DNA from: Candidatus Epulonipiscium sp.
Lineage (GTDB): Bacteria > Bacillota > Clostridia > Lachnospirales > Defluviitaleaceae
DNA: 40,748 bases
Direction of reading: 5' to 3'
Assembly: GCA_012518815.1 (NCBI GenBank)
Contig: JAAYRK010000007.1
Location: 1 to 40,748 of the forward strand
The position numbers and the translations under genes were made by a program. Positions 1-8,602 of the stretch are shown here, one piece after another. Under the pieces are notes generated by a model, which was given only the letters and a program-made list of their open reading frames with translations, was not told the DNA's origin and did no database searches. The first letter of the stretch is position 1, and each line of letters starts with the position of its first letter.

Positions 1-108
1 ATCTTCATATTTATCTTCATATTTATCTTCATATTTATCTTCATACTTATCTTCGTATTTATAATCGTATTTATCCTCGTACTTATCTTGATATTTATCT
101 TCGTTTGC
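1..108 (-). repeat. 12-bp in-frame tandem repeat (about 9 units, open at the left edge)
   Basis: Unit on the plus strand is ATCTTCATATTT, coding for EDKY tetrads on the minus strand. The first three units are identical, then units at 37, 49, 61, 73, 85 and 97 carry 1-4 substitutions, mostly silent or conservative. Because the unit is a multiple of three, copy-number change keeps the frame. The array continues beyond base 1. Confidence 0.9.
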
Positions 109-540
109 AATAGGATTATATTCATAATCCTTTAATTCATAATTTTTAATCTTCTCAGCTTCATAATTTTTTAGTTCAAGATCTTCAATTCTTTCGATTT
201 TATAATCCTTTAACTCTTGAACCTTATAATTATCATATTTATACTCCTCTAATTCTCTTATTCCTAATTTCTGCTCTAAAAATCTGATATAGGAATTTAT
301 AGCATTTCTAATCATCCCATTGCCAAAACTGCTAAAATCAGAATACTTTCCATTAGGACCATATTCATAGGCAATTTCTCTTAATTTGTTTAGATCTGTT
401 TCTCTATAAATATCAATGTTATCGCCAGTTTGCTCATTATAATGTTCTGAAATCTTGTCAATTGATAGTGCATATTGAAAGGCAATATATTCAGCTATCC
501 CATCATCTTGAATCATCCAATTTCTAAATTCATTTTTCAT
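1..540 (-). CDS. Partial orphan protein with N-terminal domain and (EDKY)n repeat
   Basis: Partial gene: the start is inside the window and the 3' end is off the left edge; 180 codons are open without a stop. ATG at 540 follows GGAGGT at good spacing; an in-frame ATG at 546 is too close to it. Residues 1-95 look like a compact helical domain (begins MKNEFRNWMI, contains DIYRETDLNKLREIA, ends SYIRFLEQKLG). This pattern of Phe-x-x-Trp, IY and a C-terminal YxxFLE reminds me of the small domain at the N-terminus of some McrB-like and other predicted restriction proteins, from memory only. Residues 100-145 are charged and Tyr-rich, then from about 147 to the edge the sequence is a near-perfect EDKY tetrad repeat. 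Function unknown; what follows the repeat is not visible. It has its own promoter and lies beyond the glmM terminator. Confidence 0.75.
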   Translation of the reverse strand, partial: MKNEFRNWMIQDDGIAEYIAFQYALSIDKISEHYNEQTGDNIDIYRETDLNKLREIAYEYGPNGKYSDFSSFGNGMIRNAINSYIRFLEQKLGIRELEEYKYDNYKVQELKDYKIERIEDLELKNYEAEKIKNYELKDYEYNPIANEDKYQDKYEDKYDYKYEDKYEDKYEDKYEDKYED

Positions 541-593
541 AAACATCTACCTCCGTTTTTTATTTTTAGAAGTATTTGCCGATTTATTTTTAT

Positions 594-622
594 ATTCTAT
601 ATTTTAACACATTTATTAACAA
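594..622 (-). promoter_or_regulatory. Sigma-A-type promoter for the repeat-protein gene
   Basis: On the minus strand TTGTTA, 17-bp spacer, TAGAAT, about 55 bases upstream of the ATG at 540. Confidence 0.5.
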
Positions 623-654
623 TATAATATACAATAAAACAATTTTTTTACATA

Positions 655-697
655 AATAATAAAAAGTCACGATATTATTATTTTTACCGTGACTTTA
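655..697 (-). terminator. Terminator after glmM
   Basis: AAAGTCACG (663-671) pairs with CGTGACTTT (688-696) around an A+T-rich loop; on the minus strand it is followed by a run of T. It lies just past the glmM stop. Confidence 0.8.
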
Positions 698-724
698 ATT
701 GATGTCAAAAATTATTAATTATGA

Positions 725-2077
725 TTATTTGTTGAGTTCTTCTTCAATAATACGGGCTAGTTTTTCTGATTCTTCTTTAATAGTTTTCTCATCTTTTCCT
801 TCAATCATAACTCTAACTAAAGGCTCAGTTCCTGAAGGACGGATAAGAACCCTTCCTTCCCCTGCAAATTTTTCTTCTAATTCTTCTATAGATTTTTTAA
901 TTATATCATTTTCTAAGTATTTATATTTTTTATCGTTTGAAACCTTTGCATTAACTAAAACTTGGGGTAGAACCTCCATAACACTTGCTAACTCAGAAAG
1001 TTTTTTTCCGGATTTTTTTAATACAGATAAAAGTTTTATAGCTGTAAGTATTCCATCCCCCGTTGTATTATAATCTAAGAAAATTATGTGGCCAGATTGT
1101 TCTCCACCTAAATTATAATCATTCTTTAACATTTCTTCTAAAACATATCTGTCTCCTACATTTGTTTTTTCTATTTTAATATTATTTTTCTCTGCCATAA
1201 TAAAAAATCCTAAATTGCTCATAACTGTAGCTACTATTGTATTATCCTTAAGGGCATTTTCTTTTTTCATTTGAAGACCACAAATTGACATAATCTGGTC
1301 TCCATCTACCATATTCCCTTTTTCATCTACAGCAAGACATCTATCAGCATCACCATCAAAGGCAATACCTATGTCTGCTTTATTTGCTACTACTGCTTTA
1401 CAAAGGCTTTCCATATGAGTAGAACCACAGTCTTTATTTATATTAGCTCCTGTAGGCTCATTATTTATTACAACTAATTCTGACCCTAAATCTTCTAATA
1501 CTTTAGGCCCTGCTTTAAATGCAGCTCCATTAGCACAATCAACTGCAACTTTAAGTCCTTTAAAATCTACATCAACACATGACTTTAAAAAATCAATATA
1601 GTCATTAATAGCTTCAAATTTTTCAGTTATAGTTCCAACTTCTTCTCCTGTAGGAGTGGGTAATTGTTCTGCATTATCTAATATGATGGCTTCAATTTTT
1701 TCTTCAAGTTCATCACTCAATTTATAACCTTCATTATTAAAAAATTTAATCCCATTATATTTTACTGGGTTATGTGAAGCAGATATAACTACTCCTGCAT
1801 CGGCATTATATTTTCTTGTAAGATATGCTACAGCTGGTGTTGGTACTACTCCTACTGTTATTGCTTTAGCTCCTACAGAGCATATCCCTGCAATTAAAGC
1901 TGCCTCCAACATATTACCTGATATTCTAGTATCTTTTCCAACTAGAATTTTAGCTTGATGTTGTGTTTCTTTAGTAAGTATATAAGCTCCAGCCTGTCCT
2001 AATTTATAAGCTAATTCTATTGTAAGCTCAGTATTAGCCACTCCACGGACTCCGTCAGTACCAAATAATCTTCCCAT
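725..2077 (-). CDS. glmM: Phosphoglucosamine mutase GlmM
   Basis: Converts glucosamine-6-phosphate to glucosamine-1-phosphate, the cytoplasmic step feeding GlmU and UDP-GlcNAc for peptidoglycan. The 450-residue length is typical. Visible alpha-D-phosphohexomutase signatures: [11 protein letters not shown] at the N-terminus, the phosphoserine loop SASHNP with Ser101, the metal loop DGDADR at 241-246, and the phosphate-binding RPSGTEP near 413. No domain is missing. ATG at 2077 has only a modest AAAGG ribosome site. It lies downstream of cdaA-cdaR, the classic Firmicute cluster in which the c-di-AMP cyclase, its regulator and GlmM are linked; CdaR and GlmM can both modulate CdaA in studied Firmicutes. 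Here a hairpin after cdaR and a good promoter suggest glmM also has its own transcript. Confidence 0.97.
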   Translation of the reverse strand: MGRLFGTDGVRGVANTELTIELAYKLGQAGAYILTKETQHQAKILVGKDTRISGNMLEAALIAGICSVGAKAITVGVVPTPAVAYLTRKYNADAGVVISASHNPVKYNGIKFFNNEGYKLSDELEEKIEAIILDNAEQLPTPTGEEVGTITEKFEAINDYIDFLKSCVDVDFKGLKVAVDCANGAAFKAGPKVLEDLGSELVVINNEPTGANINKDCGSTHMESLCKAVVANKADIGIAFDGDADRCLAVDEKGNMVDGDQIMSICGLQMKKENALKDNTIVATVMSNLGFFIMAEKNNIKIEKTNVGDRYVLEEMLKNDYNLGGEQSGHIIFLDYNTTGDGILTAIKLLSVLKKSGKKLSELASVMEVLPQVLVNAKVSNDKKYKYLENDIIKKSIEELEEKFAGEGRVLIRPSGTEPLVRVMIEGKDEKTIKEESEKLARIIEEELNK

Positions 2078-2121
2078 ATTAATCGCCTTTCTTTCAAAAT
2101 TTAATATTTCCTGTAAAAAAC

Positions 2122-2151
2122 ATTATATCATTATTTAGTAGCATCTAACAA
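2122..2151 (-). promoter_or_regulatory. Sigma-A-type promoter of glmM
   Basis: TTGTTA, 18-bp spacer, TATAAT on the minus strand, about 45 bases before the glmM ATG, in the 178-bp cdaR-glmM gap. Confidence 0.6.
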
Positions 2152-2231
2152 GAAAATATGATGAAAACTATGCAAAATTCATATATTTTATGAAATAATT
2201 TAATATTTATATTAATAATGTATTTATCAAA

Positions 2232-2267
2232 ATTTAAAAGAAGTACCTTGAAAACTCAAGATACTTC
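2232..2267 (-). terminator. Probable terminator overlapping the cdaR stop codon
   Basis: AAGTA and CTTGA pair with TCAAG and TACTT across one mismatch (2241-2266); the minus strand then reads CTTTTAAATTTT. The stop codon TGA of cdaR lies in the loop-side of the stem. Moderate strength, so read-through into glmM is possible. Confidence 0.5.
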
Positions 2268-3557
2268 TTCAGATCTTTCTTCAACTTCTTCATCGCTTCC
2301 TTCAGCTTCCTCTTCACCTTCAATTAATTCAATTTCAACCATAGGAGTTTCTCCAACCTGTTTAATATTGCTAGGAAGGTTAAACTTTATAGGAACATTA
2401 TGACGACCTTCACTTAAATTAGAAACATCTATACTTCCTTGAAGAGAGTTTTCAGATATTCTGTTTATGTCATCTTCTATTCCAAAAAGTTGTACAGTAA
2501 CATCCTTAGAAATATATTTAAATTGTTTTTCAGTTCTAAGGGTTAATTTTGATGTTGGAATCTTAAACTCCTTGACTATTTGTTTTTTCACTTCTATTGT
2601 CACAGAGACTCTGCTTTCTGTACTATCCCATCTCGATACACCTGCAGGAAGTATTATTGTAGGATTAAACACTGTGCTTTGATCTAAATCTTCGAAAATT
2701 ATAGTTGAAAGCTGAATTTGACTAATATTATTAACAACTTCTTCCTTTCCTACAATAACTATTTCTTCTGGTTCAATTTTTACACCTGTAGAAATATGGT
2801 TATTTGCATATGTACCTTGAATACTAGGAAGCAAAGTGACCTTTCGTTTTTTACCTATTTCGGCAGATACTCTTACACTTTTCACATTCTTGCTAAGTCC
2901 TGTTATTTCCTTACCTTGCAAATCATATATTTTAGGCTCAGCAGTAACTGTTTTATTTTCTAAAATATCATTAACATTTACTTCAATCTTTACAGAATTA
3001 ATTTTATTAATTAAAGACTCCGCACCAGTAATAATCATTTCTCCCGGACTTACTTTTGGATCTAAAACAACATATTCATTATTTATTTGACCAACCATTT
3101 CTGCTTCTATTGGTTTTGTAATAGTTTTTCTTTCTTCTAATATCAAATCTAAATAACGGATTTGATTTCTCTCTTCGTATATTAATCCTTTGTAGTCTTC
3201 TGAAAAAGTAATTTCTATAGGAATTTTGTTTACTTCACTTGCCTTTGTATACCTATACAATTCAAGATTAGCAGTAGCTTTAATAACATCTAAATATTTT
3301 TTATTGTTTTTAAGCTTATCTAAAGTCAAACGAGTGCCACGTATATTTAAAGTTATATGTTTGTCTTCAATCTCATCAAAGTTTGCAATAATAAGATTAT
3401 TGGCTTCGATTACATTTAAATTTTGAATTTCAACAGGTATTGTAAAAGTCATTGATTCTTCAGGATTTTTAATATTAATGACAATAAACCATAAGCCAAT
3501 AGCTAAAACTAGTGAAAAAACTTTCCAACCTATATCTTTTCCTAATAAATCATTCAT
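2256..3557 (-). CDS. cdaR: CdaA regulator CdaR (YbbR-domain protein)
   Basis: Membrane-anchored regulator of the diadenylate cyclase CdaA; in Firmicutes it acts on the extracellular side. The likely start is the ATG at 3557 (MNDLLGKDIGWKV), preceded by GAAGGG and overlapping the cdaA stop by 8 bases; a start at 3584 would add nine unlikely residues. One N-terminal membrane segment (FSLVLAIGLWFIVI), then about 350 extracytoplasmic residues with several YbbR-type beta repeats (motifs such as VSPGEMIITGAE and IEPEEIVIVGKEE), then a very acidic tail rich in Glu. Coupled to cdaA and upstream of glmM. The acidic tail is more pronounced than I expect for the family. Confidence 0.92.
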   Translation of the reverse strand: MNDLLGKDIGWKVFSLVLAIGLWFIVINIKNPEESMTFTIPVEIQNLNVIEANNLIIANFDEIEDKHITLNIRGTRLTLDKLKNNKKYLDVIKATANLELYRYTKASEVNKIPIEITFSEDYKGLIYEERNQIRYLDLILEERKTITKPIEAEMVGQINNEYVVLDPKVSPGEMIITGAESLINKINSVKIEVNVNDILENKTVTAEPKIYDLQGKEITGLSKNVKSVRVSAEIGKKRKVTLLPSIQGTYANNHISTGVKIEPEEIVIVGKEEVVNNISQIQLSTIIFEDLDQSTVFNPTIILPAGVSRWDSTESRVSVTIEVKKQIVKEFKIPTSKLTLRTEKQFKYISKDVTVQLFGIEDDINRISENSLQGSIDVSNLSEGRHNVPIKFNLPSNIKQVGETPMVEIELIEGEEEAEGSDEEVEERSEEVS

Positions 3558-4425
3558 GCCTATGTCTACCCTTCCATAACACAAGTTTTTTTCTATCCAT
3601 CTTTTTACTTGAGCTATCCCTTAGCATTGTTCTGATAAATTCTCCTTTTATGTTTCTTGTTAAAGAACCTGAATCCGTTACAGAAATAATACCTGTTTCT
3701 TCAGATACCACAATTGTAATTGCATCTGAAACTTCACTAATCCCAAGAGCTGCTCTATGTCTTGTTCCTAATTCTTTGCTTATCTCTAAGCTATCAGTTA
3801 AAGGAAGATAGCAAGTAGCAGCAGATATCCTGTTATTTTTAATGATTACTGCTCCGTCATGAAGAGGTGTATTTTGTTGGAAAATATTAATAAGTAATTG
3901 AGCAGTAACTATTGCATCAACTTTTATTCCAGTTCTTTCATATTCCCCTAATTTTACATTCTTTTCAATTACAATAAGAGCACCAATTTTATTATCCGAC
4001 AAATGCTCAATAGCTTTAACTATTGCTTCTATAGTATTAGATGAAATTTTTTCTTCTCCTTCTCTTTGTTCATCAAAAACCATAAAAGTTGAGAAAAAAC
4101 GTCCTCTTCCTAATTGCTCCAATGCTCTTCTAAATTCTGGCTGGAAAACTACAAATACAGCAATAATTCCAACAGAAATAGTATTGGATAATATCCACCA
4201 CACTGTATTTAAACGAAATACATAGGCAATAATTGCTGCAGAAAAAATAACAACAAGACCCTTAAAAAGAGCCCAAGCCCTGGTGTCTTTAATCCATGTG
4301 ATAATTTTATAAATAAGATATGCAACAATAAGTATATCCACAATATCCCCTATACGTATATGAGGAATATTCATAATAGACCATTTTAATTGTGAAAATA
4401 TATCCCTTAAAGAGTTCAAATTCAT
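3550..4425 (-). CDS. cdaA: Diadenylate cyclase CdaA
   Basis: Makes cyclic di-AMP from two ATP at the membrane; the nucleotide controls potassium and osmolyte transport and cell-wall homeostasis. Three predicted membrane segments lie within residues 28-95, followed by the DAC (DisA_N) domain. The catalytic DGA motif is at 190-192 in TPLHDGAVI and the RHR motif at 222-224 in GTRHRAALG; both are intact. Length of 291 residues is slightly above B. subtilis CdaA. ATG at 4425 follows AGAGGAG. First gene of the cdaA-cdaR unit, with its own promoter in the gap after the methionine-synthase gene. Confidence 0.97.
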   Translation of the reverse strand: MNLNSLRDIFSQLKWSIMNIPHIRIGDIVDILIVAYLIYKIITWIKDTRAWALFKGLVVIFSAAIIAYVFRLNTVWWILSNTISVGIIAVFVVFQPEFRRALEQLGRGRFFSTFMVFDEQREGEEKISSNTIEAIVKAIEHLSDNKIGALIVIEKNVKLGEYERTGIKVDAIVTAQLLINIFQQNTPLHDGAVIIKNNRISAATCYLPLTDSLEISKELGTRHRAALGISEVSDAITIVVSEETGIISVTDSGSLTRNIKGEFIRTMLRDSSSKKMDRKKLVLWKGRHRHE

Positions 4426-4454
4426 TACTCCTCTTTTTTTATTCTTATTCTTTA

Positions 4455-4484
4455 ATTATAGCATGTTCTATTGGATTTTGTTAA
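4455..4484 (-). promoter_or_regulatory. Sigma-A-type promoter of cdaA-cdaR
   Basis: TTAACA, 18-bp spacer, TATAAT on the minus strand, about 30 bases before the cdaA ATG. Confidence 0.6.
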
Positions 4485-4526
4485 TTTTTTTATATTTTAT
4501 TGCTGTGGTAATAAATTCATAACTTA

Positions 4527-6944
4527 TTAATCTAATAAATCCTTTTCAAGTAATTGAGATATTCTTACTGCTTCCATCGCATCTTGTGCATATCCGTCAG
4601 CTCCTATTTCCTTGGCAAATTGTTTAGTTACAACTGCTCCACCTACAATAAATTTAGTGTTTAAGCCTTCTTTTTTAGCAGCATCTATTACATGCTTCAT
4701 TTCTCCCATTGTAGTTGTCATAAGGGCTGACAAACCAACTATTGGTGCAGCCGTCTTTTTTGTTTCTTCTATTATTGTTTCTTTTGGAACATCTTTTCCA
4801 AGATCAATAACGTCAAAACCATAATTCTTTAGCATTAAGCCAACAATATTCTTACCTATATCATGAATGTCACCTTTAACTGTTGCAAGGATAATCTTAG
4901 TCTTTTTCTTTACGGAGTTTTCTTTTAGTAAAAGAGGTTCCAAATAATCAAAGGCTTTTTTCATGCTTTCCGCACTTAAAATTAATTGAGGAAGGAAATA
5001 CTCTTTCTTATCATATAATTCACCTACTTTATTAATAGCAGGAATTAATAATTCATTTACTATATAATAAGAAGAATGGCCTTCTTCAAGAGCAATTTTT
5101 ATATGGCCTTCTATTTCTTCTTTCTCTCCTTTTAATACACAATCGTATATTTTAGATAAGATACTTTCTTCTTTAAAATTACTTTCTGAAAGTTTAGCTT
5201 CAGTTAAAGATTTATTAAAATAATTTATATAAGCTTTACATCCTTTGTCCCTACCAGTTAATGTATCTCCAGCAATCTTTAAATTCATTAAATCTTCACT
5301 ATCTGGATTAGCAATTGCCATATTAAGACCTTTGCTCATAGCCATCAATAGAAATGCTGAATTTAACCAAGTTCTTTCAGGAAGTCCAAAAGATATATTA
5401 GACAAGCCTAAAATTGAAGATGTATTTAATACAGAAGATGCATATTCTACCACTTTTAAAGTTTCTATAGGAGCTTTTTCATCAGAAGATACTGTCATAA
5501 CAAGACCATCTACTACCATATCTTCTGGACCATAAGCTACTTTTTTTGCTTCTTCTAGTATTTCATTAATAATCTCAATTCTTTTTTCTGCTGTAGCAGG
5601 AACTTCTTTGTCGTTTAATGGAAGTGCAATAAACATGGCACCATATTTAGAAGCAACAGAAAGTAGCTTTTTTAATTTCTTCTTTTCTCCAGATATTGAA
5701 TTTACAAGGGCTCTTCCTGGGTAAATTCTAAGGGCTGCTTCAATAACTTCTGCTTCTGATGAATCTATACATAAAGGAAGATCAGAAATTACAGATAAAT
5801 TTTCAACAATTTCAATCATAGTAGCTTTTTCATCAATACCTGGCATGCCAACATTTACATCCAGCATAGAAGCTCCCTTTTTTTGTTGCTCGAGGGCAAA
5901 CTTCCTAACTATTGATAGCTTGCCTTCTAGCAATTCTTTTTGTAAATCTTTCTTACCTGTAGGATTAATTCTTTCTCCAACAATTCTTAGAGGCGTATCT
6001 TTTCCTATAAATACTGTTTTTCTTACGGATGTTGTAGCACTGATTCTTTTTTCAAGCCAAGCTTTAGGACTATATTCTTTTGATTTCAAACTTAATAGTT
6101 TTATATGTTCAGCTGTAGTACCGCAACAGCCCCCTATAAGATTGACTCCTGCTTGAGCAAAATCAGCAAAAAATGCAGCAAAATCTTCAGGATTCAAATC
6201 ATAATAAGTTTCACCATTTTTCATAATAGGCAAGCCTGCATTTGGCTTTACAAAAACAGGTACACTGGCAACAGTTTTCATTTCTTTAATAATAGAAATC
6301 ATATCTTCAGGTCCCGTAGAGCAATTACAGCCAACAGCATCTGCTCCTAGGGCTTGAAGAGTAATAACTGCTGTAACAGGATCTGTTCCTGTTAAAGTTT
6401 TTCTTTCTTCTTCAAAAGTCATACTCACCATTACAGGTAAATCGCAAGTTTCTTTTATTGCCAGCAAGGCAGCTCTTGCTTCTTGAATGTCAATCATAGT
6501 TTCAATTACAAATAAGTCCACTCCCCCTGCTAGAAGGGCTTCTACTTGTTCCTTATAAACATCTACTGCTTCTTCAAAATATTTATCACCAAAAGGTTTA
6601 ATAAATTTCCCTGTAGCTGATAGATTACCCGCTACTAATACTTCCTTACCTACTATATCTTTTGATAACTTAGCTAAATTTATATTTATCTCTCTTACTT
6701 TATCTTCTAAACCAAAAGTTTCTAACTTCCACCTATTTGCCCCAAAAGTAGGAGCATATACTATATCTGAACCTGCTTCTTTATAAGATTTTTGAATTTC
6801 TCTTAAAGTATTAGGGTTTTTTAATATCCATTCTTCAGGACATACTCCTTTAGGCATACCTCTTTTTTGAAGTTCTGTTCCCGTTGCTCCATCTAAAATA
6901 AGAATTTTTTGTTTTAATTTTTTATAAAAATCTATTTTATTCAT
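4527..6944 (-). CDS. metH: Cobalamin-dependent methionine synthase, catalytic protein
   Basis: Transfers methyl from methyltetrahydrofolate through cobalamin to homocysteine in the cytoplasm. The ATG at 6944 (MNKIDFYKKL) is chosen because GGAAGG lies directly before it; a longer frame from 6980 has no support. 805 residues. Order: homocysteine-methyltransferase barrel with zinc cysteines in GCNCSTGPED and GGCCGTT (about 205-275), pterin-binding barrel (about 310-560), helical cap, then Rossmann B12 domain with the base-off motif GDIHDIGKNIV, ligand His near 694. The C-terminal SAM-binding activation domain of long MetH proteins is absent; it is encoded by the upstream gene, which overlaps by 8 bases. 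Short MetH of this kind is known in Clostridia. Confidence 0.95.
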   Translation of the reverse strand: MNKIDFYKKLKQKILILDGATGTELQKRGMPKGVCPEEWILKNPNTLREIQKSYKEAGSDIVYAPTFGANRWKLETFGLEDKVREININLAKLSKDIVGKEVLVAGNLSATGKFIKPFGDKYFEEAVDVYKEQVEALLAGGVDLFVIETMIDIQEARAALLAIKETCDLPVMVSMTFEEERKTLTGTDPVTAVITLQALGADAVGCNCSTGPEDMISIIKEMKTVASVPVFVKPNAGLPIMKNGETYYDLNPEDFAAFFADFAQAGVNLIGGCCGTTAEHIKLLSLKSKEYSPKAWLEKRISATTSVRKTVFIGKDTPLRIVGERINPTGKKDLQKELLEGKLSIVRKFALEQQKKGASMLDVNVGMPGIDEKATMIEIVENLSVISDLPLCIDSSEAEVIEAALRIYPGRALVNSISGEKKKLKKLLSVASKYGAMFIALPLNDKEVPATAEKRIEIINEILEEAKKVAYGPEDMVVDGLVMTVSSDEKAPIETLKVVEYASSVLNTSSILGLSNISFGLPERTWLNSAFLLMAMSKGLNMAIANPDSEDLMNLKIAGDTLTGRDKGCKAYINYFNKSLTEAKLSESNFKEESILSKIYDCVLKGEKEEIEGHIKIALEEGHSSYYIVNELLIPAINKVGELYDKKEYFLPQLILSAESMKKAFDYLEPLLLKENSVKKKTKIILATVKGDIHDIGKNIVGLMLKNYGFDVIDLGKDVPKETIIEETKKTAAPIVGLSALMTTTMGEMKHVIDAAKKEGLNTKFIVGGAVVTKQFAKEIGADGYAQDAMEAVRISQLLEKDLLD

Positions 6945-7584
6945 TAGTATCTTCCTTCCCTTCAAATTTTTCAACTCCACATATAGCTGTCACAGATTTT
7001 TCTGGAACCATCATAAAACTCTTGGTTAAACTCATTTCAAGTTTCTCTAAATTTAATTCCTTAAAAAACATCTCTTGATATTTTAAATCTAAATCCCCGT
7101 AACCAGGGCTGTATCTAAAAGAAGTAAGTCTTCTCGCCTCTTTTTTAAGGGTATTGTTGATATATTCCATAACCCATTCAACAGTTTTATCTGCAACTTG
7201 GGATGCAGTAGAATCAAAGGTCACCGCTTTTACTGAATTACCCTTTTTTATTTCATTATTTATACTATCTATTATTTCATGACCTATAGTGGAAGCCATT
7301 AAGGCAACATCATCGCTATATTTTAATAGTTTAGATAAGCTTCTACTTTTAATTATATGTTCACCAATAGTTACGCTCTCCTCGTCCCTTTTTAGAATAG
7401 GTAATATTAAAAATGCCCCTTTAGGCCTACAAAGACTTAAAGCTTCCCAAATAAGCTTTTCTATTTCTTCTTCTTGTTCTTTAGTTAATACTGTTTTTCC
7501 TTTTCTATAACCCAACCTGTATAATATTCTTTCTATAGGTGGTTCAATCCATATGTTATTAAAATAGCTTACATTTGTATTCAA
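6937..7584 (-). CDS. Stand-alone methionine synthase activation-domain protein
   Basis: Predicted partner of the catalytic MetH encoded next, supplying the SAM-binding reactivation domain that remethylates oxidised cob(II)alamin. The RxxxGYG signature is present as RYSPGYGD in the last third, and the C-terminal MVPEKSVTAICG resembles the end of MetH activation domains. The start is best placed at TTG 7584 (LNTNVSYFNN), eight bases after GGAAGTGAT, which fits a ribosome site; the longer TTG at 7599 would sit on top of it. About 215 residues. Translationally coupled to metH by an 8-base overlap. Its own weak promoter lies about 30 bases upstream. The reductant that drives reactivation is not encoded here. 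Confidence 0.85.
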   Translation of the reverse strand: MNTNVSYFNNIWIEPPIERILYRLGYRKGKTVLTKEQEEEIEKLIWEALSLCRPKGAFLILPILKRDEESVTIGEHIIKSRSLSKLLKYSDDVALMASTIGHEIIDSINNEIKKGNSVKAVTFDSTASQVADKTVEWVMEYINNTLKKEARRLTSFRYSPGYGDLDLKYQEMFFKELNLEKLEMSLTKSFMMVPEKSVTAICGVEKFEGKEDTNE

Positions 7585-7613
7585 TACAATCACTTCCAAA
7601 TAGTTTTATTGAA

Positions 7614-7642
7614 TTTATACCACAGTTTATAGATTAGTGCAA
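7614..7642 (-). promoter_or_regulatory. Possible promoter of the split methionine-synthase operon
   Basis: TTGCAC, 17-bp spacer, TATAAA on the minus strand, directly after the upstream terminator. No room for a cobalamin or SAM riboswitch. Confidence 0.4.
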
Positions 7643-7670
7643 CAAAAAAACCGTAGAAAGGATCTACGGT
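7643..7670 (-). terminator. Terminator after the membrane-protein pair
   Basis: ACCGTAGA (7650-7657) pairs with TCTACGGT (7663-7670), followed on the minus strand by seven T. Its upstream arm touches the stop codon of the 310-residue membrane protein. Confidence 0.9.
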
Positions 7671-8602
7671 TAATCTTCTATTATTCTTTTAATTTCTCTT
7701 TTTGGTTTCTCAAGTATGATTTTAGGTATTACTTTAACATAGTAGTAGTTTTCTTCATCTTCAAACTGCACATTTTCTACCCTTGAATAATCGACCACTC
7801 TATAGAAAAATTGAATAACAAACATAATAAGCATAGAAATAATAATGGAAAATAACATACCAAATATATTTATTTCAGCGTCAACAATCAAAATTCCAAT
7901 TAAAAAACCAATTAAATTTATTCCAGCTCCTATCCCAATAGCAATATACCAAGAATAATCTATAGACAATTTACTAATAATATATACTACTAAAATAACA
8001 ATAGAAAAAATCATAATTGAAATTATTGCTGTTTGGTTTTTAGCAATCCCTTGAATAATTGTCATATATATATTTGCCAGATTGTTAGGCATTTCCATAA
8101 TTTCTTCTGACTTCATTCCAACGACAGTTTGGATATTAGGTATAAAGTACCAAATTATTGTTCCAATTGCAATCGGAATTATACTGCTTACTCCCAAAAA
8201 TAAACCTCCAAAAATGGGAACCAAATAAGGAATCTTGAAAAAATATGCTAAAAGCATTGCTATAATTAATAAACTTTGTTTAGGAAATAGCCTAATATAT
8301 AAAAGATAAATAATAAGTAAAAAAGCAAAAATTAATATCGCTGTTTCAACAGAAACAAATACTAAATGAGTAGTTACAAGAAGAATAATCAACAGAAAAA
8401 CCCATTGTACGGAAATAATAGTGCATATAATTCCAAACAAAATACCTATAGGTATGCTTGTAAGAGACTTCGCATAACCCATAATGCTAATAAATTGAAA
8501 AATTATAAACCAAGTTAAAAATTTTATAATCGGAAAAATTATCTTTTCTTTGCTTTTATAAAAAGCTATTATTGTCTCCCGGATTTGATAAATTTGATCC
8601 AT
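7670..8602 (-). CDS. Orphan polytopic membrane protein
   Basis: Not recognised. 310 residues with about eight to nine hydrophobic segments between residues 22 and 270 (for example FLLIIYLLYIRLF, VSSIIPIAIGTIIWYFIP, IFSIVILVVYIISKL), then a charged cytoplasmic-looking tail with VQFEDEENYYYVKVIPKI and a basic end. A hydrophilic loop at about 160-180 contains KSEEIMEMPNNLANIY. No transporter ATPase or enzyme motif is visible. ATG at 8602 overlaps the upstream gene by 47 bases; GAGGAGG lies 15 bases before it, farther than usual, so the start is likely but not certain. I have a memory of similar clostridial proteins with a YYYVK-type tail annotated only as hypothetical. Confidence 0.8.
   Translation of the reverse strand: MDQIYQIRETIIAFYKSKEKIIFPIIKFLTWFIIFQFISIMGYAKSLTSIPIGILFGIICTIISVQWVFLLIILLVTTHLVFVSVETAILIFAFLLIIYLLYIRLFPKQSLLIIAMLLAYFFKIPYLVPIFGGLFLGVSSIIPIAIGTIIWYFIPNIQTVVGMKSEEIMEMPNNLANIYMTIIQGIAKNQTAIISIMIFSIVILVVYIISKLSIDYSWYIAIGIGAGINLIGFLIGILIVDAEINIFGMLFSIIISMLIMFVIQFFYRVVDYSRVENVQFEDEENYYYVKVIPKIILEKPKREIKRIIED

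Noticed and set aside
1-108. Possible CRISPR array
   Set aside because: Units are only 12 bp, contiguous without spacers, and encode a continuous protein repeat.
2078-2255. c-di-AMP (ydaO-type) or glmS-type RNA element near cdaA-glmM
   Set aside because: Gaps are short and A+T-rich, with only a terminator and promoter visible.
7585-7669. Cobalamin or SAM riboswitch before the methionine-synthase genes
   Set aside because: The gap is only 85 bases, begins with a terminator of the upstream gene, and shows no conserved aptamer features.
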